Under the pieces are notes generated by a model. That model did not search any database. It worked only from the letters and a program-made list of their open reading frames with translations, and was not told the origin of the DNA. Positions 1-11,770 of a stretch of 64,000 nucleotides of DNA are shown piece after piece (positions within the stretch are counted from its first letter, which is position 1; the number at the start of each line of letters is the position of its first letter). A program made the position numbers and the translations under genes. The DNA is from Apiotrichum sp. Y4204 (taxonomy: Eukaryota; Basidiomycota; Tremellomycetes; Trichosporonales; Trichosporonaceae). The stretch is taken from positions 124,001 to 188,000 of the forward strand of contig JAMYHL010000039.1 of assembly GCA_025531455.1 (NCBI GenBank), given 5' to 3'.

Positions 1-368
1 CAGACTCACTCGGTGTAGACGAGGAAACCACCGCCTCCAACTCTGGAGGCACCCCACTGACGACCATCAGTCCATCGACGCATGTTGGTCTCCTCTAATT
101 TTGTCAGTAGCTGCACACGGGTAGATTGTAAGCAACTCACCTTCCTCCCACACCCATACGGTCCCAGGACGGATCATTGACCGCTCATGACCAGTTAGAC
201 GACGAGTGACACGGGGTACGAGACCCAGCCGTACTGCTTCCAGAATGTGGATACTTGTATGTAAGCGAGAGGCTCCAAATAATAAGGAAGCATGGGCACT
301 TACGCATCGGCTGGAGACTTGAGCGCGCAGATAGCTGCGGGTTGTTGTGTTGATGATGATGGATACAT
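1..368 (-). CDS. WOPR-domain (Gti1/Pac2/Wor1 family) transcription factor, N-terminal part, cut by window edge
   Basis: Three exons can be assembled on the minus strand: 368-304, 253-141 and 94 to about 10, with introns 303-254 and 140-95, and a third GT donor at about 9. The ATG at 368 opens a short Ser/Gln-rich lead, then the WOPR N-half: DAIHILEAVRLGLVPRV, RRLTGHERS, IRPGTVWVWEE and, across the second intron, RRWTDGRQW and SR..GGGFLVY. The frame is preserved across both introns, which makes the model convincing. The family binds DNA through a bipartite WOPR fold and acts in the nucleus as a master regulator of morphology, mating type switching or virulence programmes (Wor1 in Candida, Ryp1 in Histoplasma, Gti1/Pac2 in fission yeast, Liv3 in Cryptococcus). 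Which subfamily this belongs to cannot be told because the C-terminal part is missing. Its 5' side faces an exceptionally long gene-free region. Confidence 0.9.
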
Positions 369-1220
369 TGTCATGGGGAAGGGGACGCTGGTGTGGCAAT
401 GATGGAGAGCAAGTGGGGGTTAGGGGCCGCCGACAAGGGAAACTAAAACAACCGGTGAACGGCGAAGACCAGAGTCGAGGATGTCTGCGTCGTCGAGTGG
501 GGTGCGGGAGAGAGTTGGTCGGTGGCGATCGAAGTGGAGCACAGAATGGCTTGAAGATGCAAGTGCTGCACGGTTCAGATGCTCGCGGTTGCGGCCAGAC
601 GGGGTTGACAGTGTTACCAAGAGATAGCTGTGATGGTCTGGTCGCCGTGTTCGGTGATGATGTGCCTCTTAACGTGCTGTTACTCTGTATGATACAGCAC
701 TTGACGATTCAGGCGTAACGGGACGACGGGGCGGTGGTGCCTGTAATATTATCGGTAGTTGGAATTGGGCAAGTGGGTGGATGAGAGTATGTGGGGCCGG
801 AGACGGGCGATCGTGATACTATATGGGCGGTTAATGAGGTGGGGGGGGGATAGTGGTCGACAGTGGATGACCGACGGGAATTTGAGAAGAGTAATCACCA
901 CTTTGCTCCTGGCTCTTGTGTCGCGACTGATGATATGCTGTACGGCGAGAGCGAGAGCGACAGCGAGGGTCGATATTCCAGATATGGGTTGAGGGGGTGT
1001 AAGCTCGAGAGAGGGGGGAGGATGTGAGAAGTAGAAGGAGAGGGGAGGGAGAGAGAGGGGATGGAAGAAGCAGAGCTGGGTGACGGAAAGATGGGCGAGT
1101 GTGAGGAATGGGATGGGATGGAATGGGAATAGGAAGGGAAGGCAAAGTGTGGTGGTGGTTGTGGGAGAGACAAAGAAGCCTAACAACGCTCTCTCACACA
1201 CTCGAGAGAGACACACACAA

Positions 1221-1253
1221 GGGAGTGAGGGACGGAGGGTGGGGGATGGGGGG
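1221..1253 (+). promoter_or_regulatory. G-quadruplex-capable purine tract upstream of WOPR gene
   Basis: The plus strand carries five runs of three or more G separated by loops of one to five bases, which satisfies the usual intramolecular quadruplex pattern. It lies about 850 bases 5' of the WOPR start codon, on the template strand for that gene, so the sense strand is C/T-rich. Function is not shown by sequence. Confidence 0.45.
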
Positions 1254-2462
1254 CAAGGATGAGAGGAGAGATTTCGATGGTGGTGGTCGGTGGAAGGATC
1301 AAACAGGAGGCCGATGTATTAGCACTCGCAACTCGCTCTCTCTTTTTTTGTGTTATCGCGCGACAGGTCTGTTGTGGGACACACAGGGCTAAACTGGATA
1401 CTGGGCACAGGAGCAGAGGCGGGCGCTCGATCTGTCGGTCGTCAAAGGAAGACAGGCATAACAGGAGAAGGAGAAGCCACACACAGCCATAATATGCAAA
1501 AGGGGGGTGGATGCAAAGGTAACAACTGCCCGACGCTAGGAGGGCATGCACACTGCACCGGGGGGGCGCGCGCACAAAGAGGGAGCCGGGGCCAAGAAGA
1601 GGCTTAGACCACAAGGACTGACGGTATGTATGACCCACAAGCATGGGAACCGAGGGAGGACGGTCCGGCCCTAGGGCGAGGCGCGAGAGGCAAGTACTCT
1701 GTCTCTGTCATCAGGGGCGATGGCCCGATTCGAAGATTTGAAAGATCCAGGAAAAGGGGCGGACTAGGGAAAAAAGGAAAGCAAAAAATAAGCTTGATGG
1801 AAAAGCAACAACGTTGACAACCGACCACTTGGTGGACTTTGCCCGGACCCCCCCCCCACTCTATCAATTTCTCCTTAACCCCTCAGTGATCATTGCCGAG
1901 GCGAGAAACATGTGGTATGTGCTACTGTACCTACGACAAGGGGTTCACCCCTGTGGGTGGAGTCGAGATCGGGGATATGGACGATGAAAATAACGAGCGC
2001 GAATAGTAGCCGCAACAACACCAGCAAGTGTAGCATAGCCTTAGCTCACGGGCCCCGTCGACACGGCCGACACGGACATGGATGGGAATCCGCTGGTCGC
2101 TCGTTCATGGATCGTGCAATCAGTTCGATCCAGGATTCTGCATGCGTGGTGGGTAATGATGCGCAGCAAGGAGCACAGTGCCGCGGCGCGGCGGCTGAGG
2201 TACCGACGCAATCGACCCGCGCGCTCGTGGGCCTTGGACCGTGTGGCGCGTGAATGCCGATACCGTCCGTTCTCGGTTGGAGTGAATTTGATGATTATCA
2301 TTATATTATTAGATACGTTTTCAATAAGGATAAATTTTAGCGTGCGCAGTCCATCTGGCTCCAGTTAACTCCAGTGCCCGCCCTCTTTGCCACTTGCCAC
2401 CATGCCATTGCGGCCTTGTGATCTTGTGAGCTCCGTGCTCGGAATAGGTCTGGCGAGTTTAG

Positions 2463-2482
2463 TGCATGCGCGCGCGCATGCA
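2463..2482. repeat. 20-base perfect palindrome, alternating purine-pyrimidine
   Basis: The sequence TGCATGCGCGCGCGCATGCA equals its own reverse complement and alternates purine and pyrimidine throughout, so it could form a cruciform or left-handed DNA under torsion. It contains GCATGC twice. Confidence 0.7.
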
Positions 2483-4747
2483 TTGCACAGCCTGAATGCC
2501 GAAGGCGGCGGCCGATATCCCCATAGACTGTCCCGTGTACAGTAGCAGCATGCGTGTTCCATATTCTAGTCTCCAATGAGTTTGGGGTGATGTTGTATCG
2601 GAGGTGTGGATCACAGGGTGCAGCGCTTTCTCCTGGGACCTGGATAGCCATGCAGCACACTCGACTCACGGCTGCTGCTAGACAGCACTACGGTTGCTAC
2701 TAGCCACAAGCCACTACCCTGTTCACTTGGTGGGCTATCACTGCTTGGATCACTAGTGCTGACCACTCGGGATGACCCTCAAGCTATGATCATCAGTTGT
2801 GTCGCTAATCAGGGTGCAGGGTATGTATCCCAAAAGAGGGCCGTGCAGCCGCTCCAATTGACCGCACACCTTGTTTGCCGAAGAAGACGGAATATGTTGA
2901 GGGACGGGATCGGCCGTACGGCGGACGGCCACCACTGCCACCATCAATAGGTCAATGCATTGACTGTACATACATGTGTATCGAGGGGGGGTGCTTGAAT
3001 CTTGACATTGGGGTTTGCATCTATGAAGCGGAGCGCCAGTACCGATCTTACCGACCAGTGACACAATGTGCTGCATGTTGCGGGATATGATGGAATGTCT
3101 GAGGGGGTTTGCGGGCGTTGCGGGCGCGCTGCTTGTGGCCTTCTGGATGGTGTGCTGGAAGGCTCGAGGTTCTGCCCAAGGGGGCTCGTATGCATCGGGG
3201 ACTTGAGGGGCTATGGCGCTATGGAGGAGGGGCTCGCGACTTTTCGTAGATCGTTGATCAGCAACTGACGTAGATGCGCAGAAACAAAGCCGCAGTCGGC
3301 CCTCGGGTCGTCAGGAAGTTTAGAGCTGACGAGCGGCGACCATGTCTTTAGCGTGTTTCTAATTTGGCTAGGGGCAAGAACAGCTTGTTGTCTGGGGTCA
3401 AAAGTTTAATGACGAAAGCGCAGATCTCCTTTGCGAATGGTACGGTCCCTGGGGGGAGCCCAAAGGTGAAGAGCCAAGGGGGCCAAGGGGGCTCGGCACA
3501 GGGGCCAAGGGCGAGCGAGCGATTATTTCGTTTGGGACGGAGGAAGTCCGCAGAAGGCGTGGATATTGGATGCTGGGCTGGTACAGGTAGGATAAGGTTG
3601 GGCCGAAGTGGACCAAACCAGGGACACGCCTTGGGCATGTGGGCATATTATTAGCCTTATACCAGTAGTAGTGGGTCCATGGATTTGTGCCTGTTGCTTG
3701 CTGCCTGTCGGTCGCTGCTGGACTGGACCAGATGACGCGCATGACGTGCTGGATGCTTGCTCGTAGCCGTGGTAATCTTGGAGCTTGGAGGCCAATGGAG
3801 CCACGGGCAATGCAGTAATCGTACGGGATGGTCAGACTTCTTGGTGTGGCAGAGTGCAGGTTGTCCTCCCACAGCGTCGCCAACCACCCAGTGTCCCCGT
3901 GAAGCATAACACCAGGATGACACACGGAAATCATGCTTGCACGCTCCGCAACTCCTAAGCCACTAGCGCGATTCCACCATGTTCAGCATGGCGCTGCAGG
4001 GCGGACAACAGCCGAGAGCCCAAGTGCCAAGCGGCACAGCCATTCCCTTCAGTGACTGCGGCGCTGCGGGCGCCGAGAAATGAGCAAATTCCATCAATCG
4101 GTCACAGATCACGGAAGGTCGACGTAACGACTCTGCCGTAGGCCGCAGGGCCACGGAACACAGGGAGTTTGGATCCTGGACGCGATAGGGATGGATTCCC
4201 GGATGATCCAAAGCCTAGCCCAGGATGCACCTGGCCAGCCGAAAGCTGCGGCGTATTGGAGCGGAGCTGTCTACGGCACTGTAATTAGTGCGAACAGTTG
4301 CACAGTCGTGCCAATGTGGCGTCGGTGATCTGGTACGTGTCGTGTGTGGACGCTCTGTCACAGACGACCGACCTCCTTCTGCAGCCCTGCTCCTTTGCAA
4401 GGTTGATACGTTGGCAATGACCAGAGGAGCGAGCGCTGGACGCGTTATCTCGATATATTTTTTCTGGGCCGGGTCGGGATTCCGATATTATTCTGCACGG
4501 TCGTCTTGTGCTTGTTCTGTCCAGGAAGCAGGATGTCGGCGCTCCGGCGTTCCCCTGGCTGTCGCATGCCGCGTTGCCAAGCGGTGACACACGGCACATG
4601 CGGCACAGGCCCAAACTGCATTCAGCGCCATCCTGCGCACGGAGCAGGCGTCCGGGACGGGGCGAGCGCCTCAATGGCGCAAGGGGACTGTGTGCCGGAA
4701 TGGGTTCGGCGGCCGGCGCCCCTGCCCTCAGGCATCCCTGCCCTCAT

Positions 4748-4765
4748 GCATGATCATGATCATGC
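4748..4765. repeat. 18-base perfect palindrome built of ATGATC/GATCAT units
   Basis: GCATGATCATGATCATGC is self-complementary. It lies mid-way in the gene-free region 5' of the WOPR gene. It could be a dimeric protein-binding site or chance; nothing around it decides. Confidence 0.6.
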
Positions 4766-7700
4766 GATCAGATTCGCCCAGGACACATAAGCATCTTTGA
4801 ATCTTTGGGGTCTCTGGAGTTCTTCCAGCTTCCAGCCTTCCAGTCGGTCTACGTGTATAGAGCCCACTATGGAACAGCGGACGCTAGGGGTCATCTCCGC
4901 GCCACCCTCGACCCACGTTGCACATTACCGCGTTCGCGCACTGCTTACTGCGTCACTGATCAGTCTCGCCGGCGGCCGCGACGGCCGCGACGGCAGGGGA
5001 GTGACAGGGCCTCGGAGGCGGGGAGTAAACCCCGAGACCGGGGGGCGCGATGGGTGGGGTGATGAGGCCGAGGCTACGCTTATATTTGTGCTTCAAGATG
5101 TTCCACGCGCACACAATGGCTTGGCCAGCTTGGCTCGCTTTTTGGTGTCTGGATCAATGGGATCAATGGCTCCACGGCTCCGTGCGGATCGGAGTTGCAG
5201 GGTTCACCGAAGGGGCCGACGCCAACCAATGCAAACTAGCAGTCGCCGGTGACTGGGACCCGTAGTGGGGTCAGTGTCTTTCGACTCTTTATGACGTGAG
5301 GGCGTTTTCGATTGCCGCTGCATACTGGTCAGTCAGAGATGCCAAGGGGCCGGGGCGCCGAGGACCGTGCGCACATGCGGGGCTACAGGGCATAGGGGAC
5401 TCTGAAGATAATAGCACTCTGCTGTGGCTGACAGAATCACGCAACATGCAACACGAGCTCAGGACACGTTGGCACTACTGCCGGGTCGCGGGTCGGCAAG
5501 TGGGGGATCAGTGTGGCGGCAGTGTGGCGAGCTGGCACTCAACTTGTGGCGCCAGAACGGGGCTCAAGGGAGCCTTGGAAGGAAAGCGGCGCAACAGGGA
5601 CACACATCTAAGGGTGTTGCAGAGATGCATACGCAGACGGGGCGGCCGTAATGTCTCCCCCTGTGTTGTAGGCGAAGCCTCCGAATTATGGCAATCATCA
5701 ACCGGTCACCATTCCATATGTTGTGCATGTTGTGCGCGTTGGCGGAAGGGGGGCATGCACATGACTGAATCACCGGGGCATGTTCCATGCCACGTCTTCT
5801 GATGGTGTCACTGTTTGGTCGCGCTCCACCATATCTCCCTCTCCGTTCATTGACAGCGTGTGTCATCGCGCATAAGCGCCCACCCGCTGACCTGCTGCGG
5901 CCTTCAAGCGTTCGGACACATTTCGCCGCTCGCACTCGCCGCCCAAGTATGCCGCGGCTGTACAATACAGGACTGACCATACCATCCCTTCCAACTGGCT
6001 TGGCAGTGTGGCTTGCCCGTCGGCCTTGCATTCACAATGTAAATACAATTCGGGAGGGGACAGGGATCGCAGGGCGGATAGGTGCGGATGATACAATCTG
6101 TACAGATCTGGCAGGCGACTTCCGAGGGCGCTATGCATCTTGCCGACAGACTGCGGCGGAAACTTTAGGTTACCTGCGAGGCTGACCTGGACGGAACGGA
6201 GAACAGCGTGTGCGGCTTCTTGGCTTCCGTTGTGAAGCCGAGACACTCTACTTCTGTACAGTCTGGCCCAGGATTTCAGATGCATGCAAGCACTCCATTC
6301 GCCCTCGCCCCACTCTGCTCTTAGTGATACAGCCTCCCGCACCTGTGGGTCGCTCGTAAAGCTTGCAAACCACCACGACGCCATTCACCACGACGCCATC
6401 CTCGGCTCACCAGACCCACTACCCTGGGCCAAGTTTGCTTCCATAAACAACCATGCTTGCCAATTATGCAATTATGCGCGGCTCAGAGGCTCAAGCTGCG
6501 GCTCCCGATACCGGCGGGGTCTGGTGACCGCGGATAGGAGTAATTCCATTGGGGCTTCGAGGGTATCTGGTGTAGCACATGGGTTACATGCCGTTGAATG
6601 GCCGTTGTCCCCCTCCCAGCCGATATCGTTGAAGTAGTGCGACCCAACGGGTCCTCCTGCTCGTGCTGCACAAGGTTAGCTGGCAGCCAGACCCTTGGGC
6701 GCTTCGGCCTCGGACCTGGCGGCAGAATCTCTGCTGACCCAGCATGCTTGTCGCCATGAGCCATACATTGCGACCCTCAGATCCGCATCGGGAATTTGGC
6801 CCCATCTCCACAGCGGCAGCTCCGGATCCAATCGTAAGTTGGATACACAGTTAGTGGACCCACTCCTGGCGTACTCTCCGGGACTGCGCTCGCCACCTTC
6901 CGCACTACCCATGACCATGCTTACAGGATCGGCTGTACGTAAAACCAACTTTAGGCATGTTTCCTGCCTCCCGGCCGCTCCAGCTCGAGATCCCGCGGAT
7001 CAATCCTCACGGCCTCGCCCTTCCTTGGCGGCTGTGATGCCGCTGTGATCAGCTTCCAACCAGTACAACCAGACATGCAGACCGCTAGCGGAAATGACAT
7101 GTAAAACAAAATAAAAGTAGAATTTGCCGAAAAGTACCAGACGATGCATACGTACGATGCCCAGCCCTAATGCCCAGCTCGCCGAGCCGCGCCCAGTGGG
7201 TCTAGTGGGGTCTGGGCGGATGCCATGATGTGATGGGCACTCGCTTAGATGAAAGATACGTTACAGGGCTGTCAGACTGATTTCTGGAAAGGGCCGAGTG
7301 TTGCTTGGGACCCGCCCAGACGAACCAAAGAGAGGGAGGGATAAAGGGGCTTGCACGACTACGAAGGTAGGTGCTGTGCGTTGGCTCTGCGCAGGCTCCA
7401 CGCACATACGCAGTGTGCGATGGGAGAGAGATGAGGCTGTCTCTTGAGTTCCGATCTGATCAAATGCTATTCATGCATGCCACACCCAGTCGCCGAGCTC
7501 GATCGAGGAACAAACATGTCAAACAAGATGCAAACAGCTGACAGATTCCGTTGCGGACCGATGCACTCCCGCGGAGGACAGTACGTACCCTCTGTCTCAT
7601 CCGAGGCGGATGCATGCAACCCCCATATTCGGACAGGATTGCAGCCCCTCTGGTCTCATGCTGTGAGCATTTTTCGCATTTTTTATAATCTTTTATTTTG

Positions 7701-9703
7701 TTTTTCAAGTTTGGAAGCATATACGACTTAACCATCACTCGCGCTTTGCTCGTGTGGATCTCATCTTTCATCATTTGAGCCCATCGGCCATCGGGCCCTT
7801 TGTTGGGGGGGCTTTGTGTGCGTCAGAGATCTCAGGGACTCAAGGGCGCAGCACGGGAACAACATGCAAGGAAAAGGGAAACAAGGGACTCACAAGGTTT
7901 ATTATCTATATTTGATTACCCGTGCTTGTAATAGACTTTGGGCCCTGTGCCAGCTCGTCGGATTGGACCTTTTTGTAGGATTGCGACACACTAGACACGG
8001 GACCTGGCAGGACACAGAGGACTCCTGCCCTGGTGCATGCATGTATTCATCCTGCGCACGACTCGGGACAACGCCAACGGGCTCGCACAGCAATGTATAC
8101 CGTGGATCCTTGGATCCTTGGAGCCAGGTCCAGACAAGGCCATTCTCGTTCTTGTTCTTACCCCTGTCGCAGCAGACAGGGCTTTGGGGGATGCAGTACG
8201 CCATGCTCCCCACACAAGGTTACATGGTTACAGTTACGGTTACATGATGCAAGGATGCAAGCATGTGCAACCAAGGCAACAAGCACAGCACATGCGGTGT
8301 GCTTTCCCCTCCCATCCCAACTTTACGCCAGTGGCAGTTATGTCAAGCGTCACACGGAGGGGATCTTGGGGACACTAAACGAGGCTGGGCGGCGAGCGTT
8401 GCGGTGCTGCGCACTGTGCCGCTTGGTGAAGCGCTGCGATGCTCCTACGCAACAGTTCCTTACTCACAGCTATTCATCGCTCCGGGTTTCCAACAATGGT
8501 GTACCTCATGTCCGCTTTGGTCCGCCGAGTCTCGGCCTCTTATCCCGTCCCCGACACCGAGCCCGAGCGGTGCGCACCCTCGTTCCTCCATGCTTACTCA
8601 GTGTTCCCGGCGCGTGAGGCGCTGCAGAGGGCCGTAGAGCAGTCAGGCGACTCTCCCATGATTCCAGCGTCTCCACGACGCCAAGTGGCACAATAGCCAC
8701 CATCAGTTGTAACAACCCACTCTTCACCACTGGCTCTTTCTAGGGACGAACGGGAGGGAATTAGTGAACAGACTGACATTTAGTCGCCGTCCGGGGTGTA
8801 ACCCACACCCTATAGTGCAGGGACGCCTACGTGGCCGCAGTCCTCAGGCTGTGCCCTTCTTTTAGTTTTCCATTCATGAGGACGCGGGCTCTAGTAAGCT
8901 CCCCGGCCGTACTGTAGCTCCGGGTTCTTGGTGTCGCCTCACGAAATTTATGCTTTTACGACTGTGTGAGGGCGTCGGCAGATTAATGGCTAGCATGGTC
9001 CGTTCGATTGCACGGGGGTCTGCAGGAGAGAGCAGAGGGATAATGCCCGGCAAGCGCGATGATCCTGGTTGAAACGAGCGCGAGAGGTTGCGGTTGCAAA
9101 GCATGCTGAAAGCACCAGTCACTGGGAACCGAGGAGAGATTAAAGATAAGCGAAATAAAAATAAACAAGAACAACACGAAAATAAAACAAAAACAAACCA
9201 AAAGGAGCGCTAGCGAACAGACTGTATGGGAACGGAAACGGGAAAGCCAGAAGCATACTGCATACCCGCAGCGCGCGCTTCGTTCTCGACCTCGCCGCTG
9301 TCTATGGGAGCCTGTAGTGTGCCGTGGATACGCTGTGCAGAAGGGCACAAGGTCGAGACCGAGGTCAACGATTACAATGTGACCAGATTCGAGGGGATTA
9401 AGCATCTCTTGCCCAATCCTTTACAGAGATTCCATAGACCGCTTCTCAACCCGTACGCCATCATATCTGTATCTGCACAATATCTCTACTGATAGGTTGA
9501 GCGTCTTAGATCCAAAGTCCGAGCATTCCATCATCTCTTCCGATCTCAGTTGTTGAGCAGGTTTTCCATCTTTCCTCTCTATGGTGGCACCCGCATGATC
9601 TCGCAGTGCCACTCCCACTACCGACTCTCAATCTCCGCAGTTCGTCCACTCCTGTTCACATTCACATTTCACCCTGGGACAGATACCCGCGGGCCCGAAC
9701 CAT

Positions 9704-9790
9704 CGCCCCGTCCGTCGTTTATGCATTTTTCACTTTGGCGCCCGAATCTTGGTCCTGGCGTGCCCGTGCCTCGCGCCCCGTCCGTCGTTT
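9704..9790. repeat. Two 17-base direct repeats 70 bases apart
   Basis: The 17-mer CGCCCCGTCCGTCGTTT occurs at 9704-9720 and again, exactly, at 9774-9790. The flanks differ, so this is a short direct repeat and not a long duplication. It lies in the gene-free region upstream of the WOPR gene. Confidence 0.6.
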
Positions 9791-10144
9791 CCGGCGCGGT
9801 GGCCGCGACCCCGACTATAAGGACGAGTCACGGCGTTGTCAGGTTCCTGCGCACGGATGAGACGGTCGTCGGCGCTACTGGTTTCAGGTTACGTTTTGGC
9901 TCGCCACAGGGCACGGGGTGTCCACGCTTCATGCTCCATGCTGACAGCTACGACGGGGCGGCGTTGAAGGGCAGTGCGTCGTTCAGTTACATGAGCGGTG
10001 AGACGGGGTACAGGCTGTGTTGCTGTGTTGCGGTGCTGCAGTGCCCAGGTGGGTAACACGGCGTCGTGTTGCATTGCTCGACTGCGCTGGTATTCTGGTG
10101 ACTTACTCGTGTCCATCACGACGGGCACGACGGACTCGGGACGC

Positions 10145-10174
10145 AGATCGGTGCAAATCGGTGCAGACCGGTGC
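10145..10174. repeat. Three tandem copies of a 10-base unit
   Basis: Three adjacent decamers of consensus ARAYCGGTGC (AGATCGGTGC, AAATCGGTGC, AGACCGGTGC). Helical-turn spacing of the shared CGGTGC core would place it on one face of the DNA, as in clustered binding sites; this is inference. Confidence 0.55.
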
Positions 10175-11770
10175 ACATGTCGGTACTTTCGGGGCGCGCT
10201 TGGCTGTGTGATGGAGGGGCGGGGAGTGGGTATCTTCAGATCTCTAGATCGCCACACCCGTAGCACTGCTCACCACGCGTGTCATTGCGAGCGGACGACG
10301 TACATACACAGCACATGTACGCAGCGTTCGGCCAAAATCTAGATTAGGTACTGGGGCAGAATCAAGATTCTAGACCTCGTGTGCGAGGCACATGGCGATG
10401 AAGCGCGATGTTGCAACCTCGTCGACTGGCCAATCTTCTTTCTTGCTGCCACGTACGAGTCCCCTTCCACGCACGCCCCCGCTTGGTGATTTCCGGACGC
10501 CAACGATCTCGAAACGCAAATGATCTCCGGACGCGATAGCCCGCATCCGACCCGAAGATGTATACCGGCCTCAGAGATCTAGAGGGCACTGTTCCTACTA
10601 GGCTGTGTGACTTCGGCCACATGTGGTTTCTTTTGGACTAGAATTCACGCGGGGCAGTGGAAAATATTTCGAGCGGTTGAGAGGAAGCACGGCGAGAAGC
10701 GTGCTTACGCAGGGTGATACACAGGTCTTTGGGACACAGCTGAGAGCGGTTAGGTCAGGAAAACGAAGACTGTAGTTAGAGATCCACTAAGGCAATCAGC
10801 AGGTTTTCCAACACATCGTCAAGTTCAGAGATGGTTCGTGACACGAGACTGAATACTGTATCGCCCCGTGTACTGAGAAAACCGTTGACGAACCACAAGT
10901 GTCGTGTTGACACGGAAAAACTATAGGCTATTTTGGCTGCGAAAGAGAGTGGAGAACCGAATGGGTGGAGAGCGAGCTGATTTATGGGAGCGGTGAGTAT
11001 CACGTCGCGCCTGTTCTACACATTAACTTTGAACTGTGAGGTGCGTCTGCTAGACATCCGGTTCCTCCCACCTCATGTGGACTGAGCACGAGAATCGAAC
11101 TCATAGTAGCAGATACCAGTTGCTGCTGGGAGTCCCTCACTGGAATGAAGTGCACAGCTGGATAACGAGATGCGAAGAAGGTTGTTGGCATAGTGGGGTT
11201 GAGCCCGATAACTATCGGTCTGTATCCAGCTCGGCGCGAGTGACATGCGTTTGATGTCACTGACAAGTGCTATGCCATATGTGCGGACGTTCTACGAGCG
11301 ACTGATCATTTTTCATGGTTAATTCTGTTACGCAAGTTACTTGGGAGTTCTGTGACACGTCGAGATCGAGCATGTGGATTGCGTGCAAGTTACTTTTCCT
11401 TCTCATACGTACCCAGCCCAGTTTAGCAGGCGATACCCTCTGCTCTAACGCCACTGATTACGCTCGTGGATGCCGTGGCGGTAACCTGAATCGCTCGCCA
11501 TCGATAACCCAGTAAATCAGTATGTAGTCAACGCCGATAACACCACCTCGTGTTGATCTCACGTCACCGCCAGCCCCAGTCAGTCTGCTTAGCCCCAATT
11601 CACAATGTCTGGAGAAGTGCATGACACAACCCTTAGATCTAAGGCCGGCCGCCTGCCTCTAGTCGGCTATGCGCCGTCTGCCTCTCCTGCCCGCGTCTCC
11701 AGAGCCATGTGCACGGCACGGGGATGGAACGACGCGTTTTGGCCCGATGGGCCGCAGAACATCGGTCCAT

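Larger units (their letters stand above)
369..11770. promoter_or_regulatory. 11.4 kb gene-free region upstream of the WOPR gene
   Basis: No open frame here shows family motifs, sustained coding-like codon use or believable splice-linked exons; the longest frames are 100 to 170 codons and mostly begin at non-ATG codons. On the WOPR sense (minus) strand about 750-1250 is strongly CT-rich, as fungal 5' leaders often are, so a long leader is possible. The far end abuts the 3' end of the glycyl-tRNA synthetase gene, so the whole stretch is 5' to the WOPR gene and 3' to the other. It holds G-runs, alternating purine-pyrimidine palindromes, short direct repeats and many GCATGC hexamers. The regulatory role is inference from position and from known WOPR loci; a non-coding RNA or unrecognised species-specific gene is not excluded. 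Confidence 0.55.

Noticed and set aside
749..1216. 155-codon Pro/Ser/Leu-rich minus-strand frame
   Set aside because: Product of the CT-rich tract; begins at a non-ATG codon and has low-complexity sequence only. Treated as probable leader DNA of the WOPR gene.
6160..6167. AAACTTTA, resembling the core of the Candida Wor1 site
   Set aside because: One base short of the published 9-base core and expected about once by chance in 11 kb; no cluster was found.
9550..10056. 168-codon plus-strand frame in the WOPR upstream region
   Set aside because: It has some protein-like phrases but starts at a non-ATG codon, is crossed by short direct repeats, and has no family match or splice partners.
11085..11110. 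tRNA T-arm-like element on the minus strand (GAGTTCGATTCTCG)
   Set aside because: The five-pair T stem and loop fit, but no matching acceptor 5' strand, D-arm or anticodon arm is found in the 70 bases before it.
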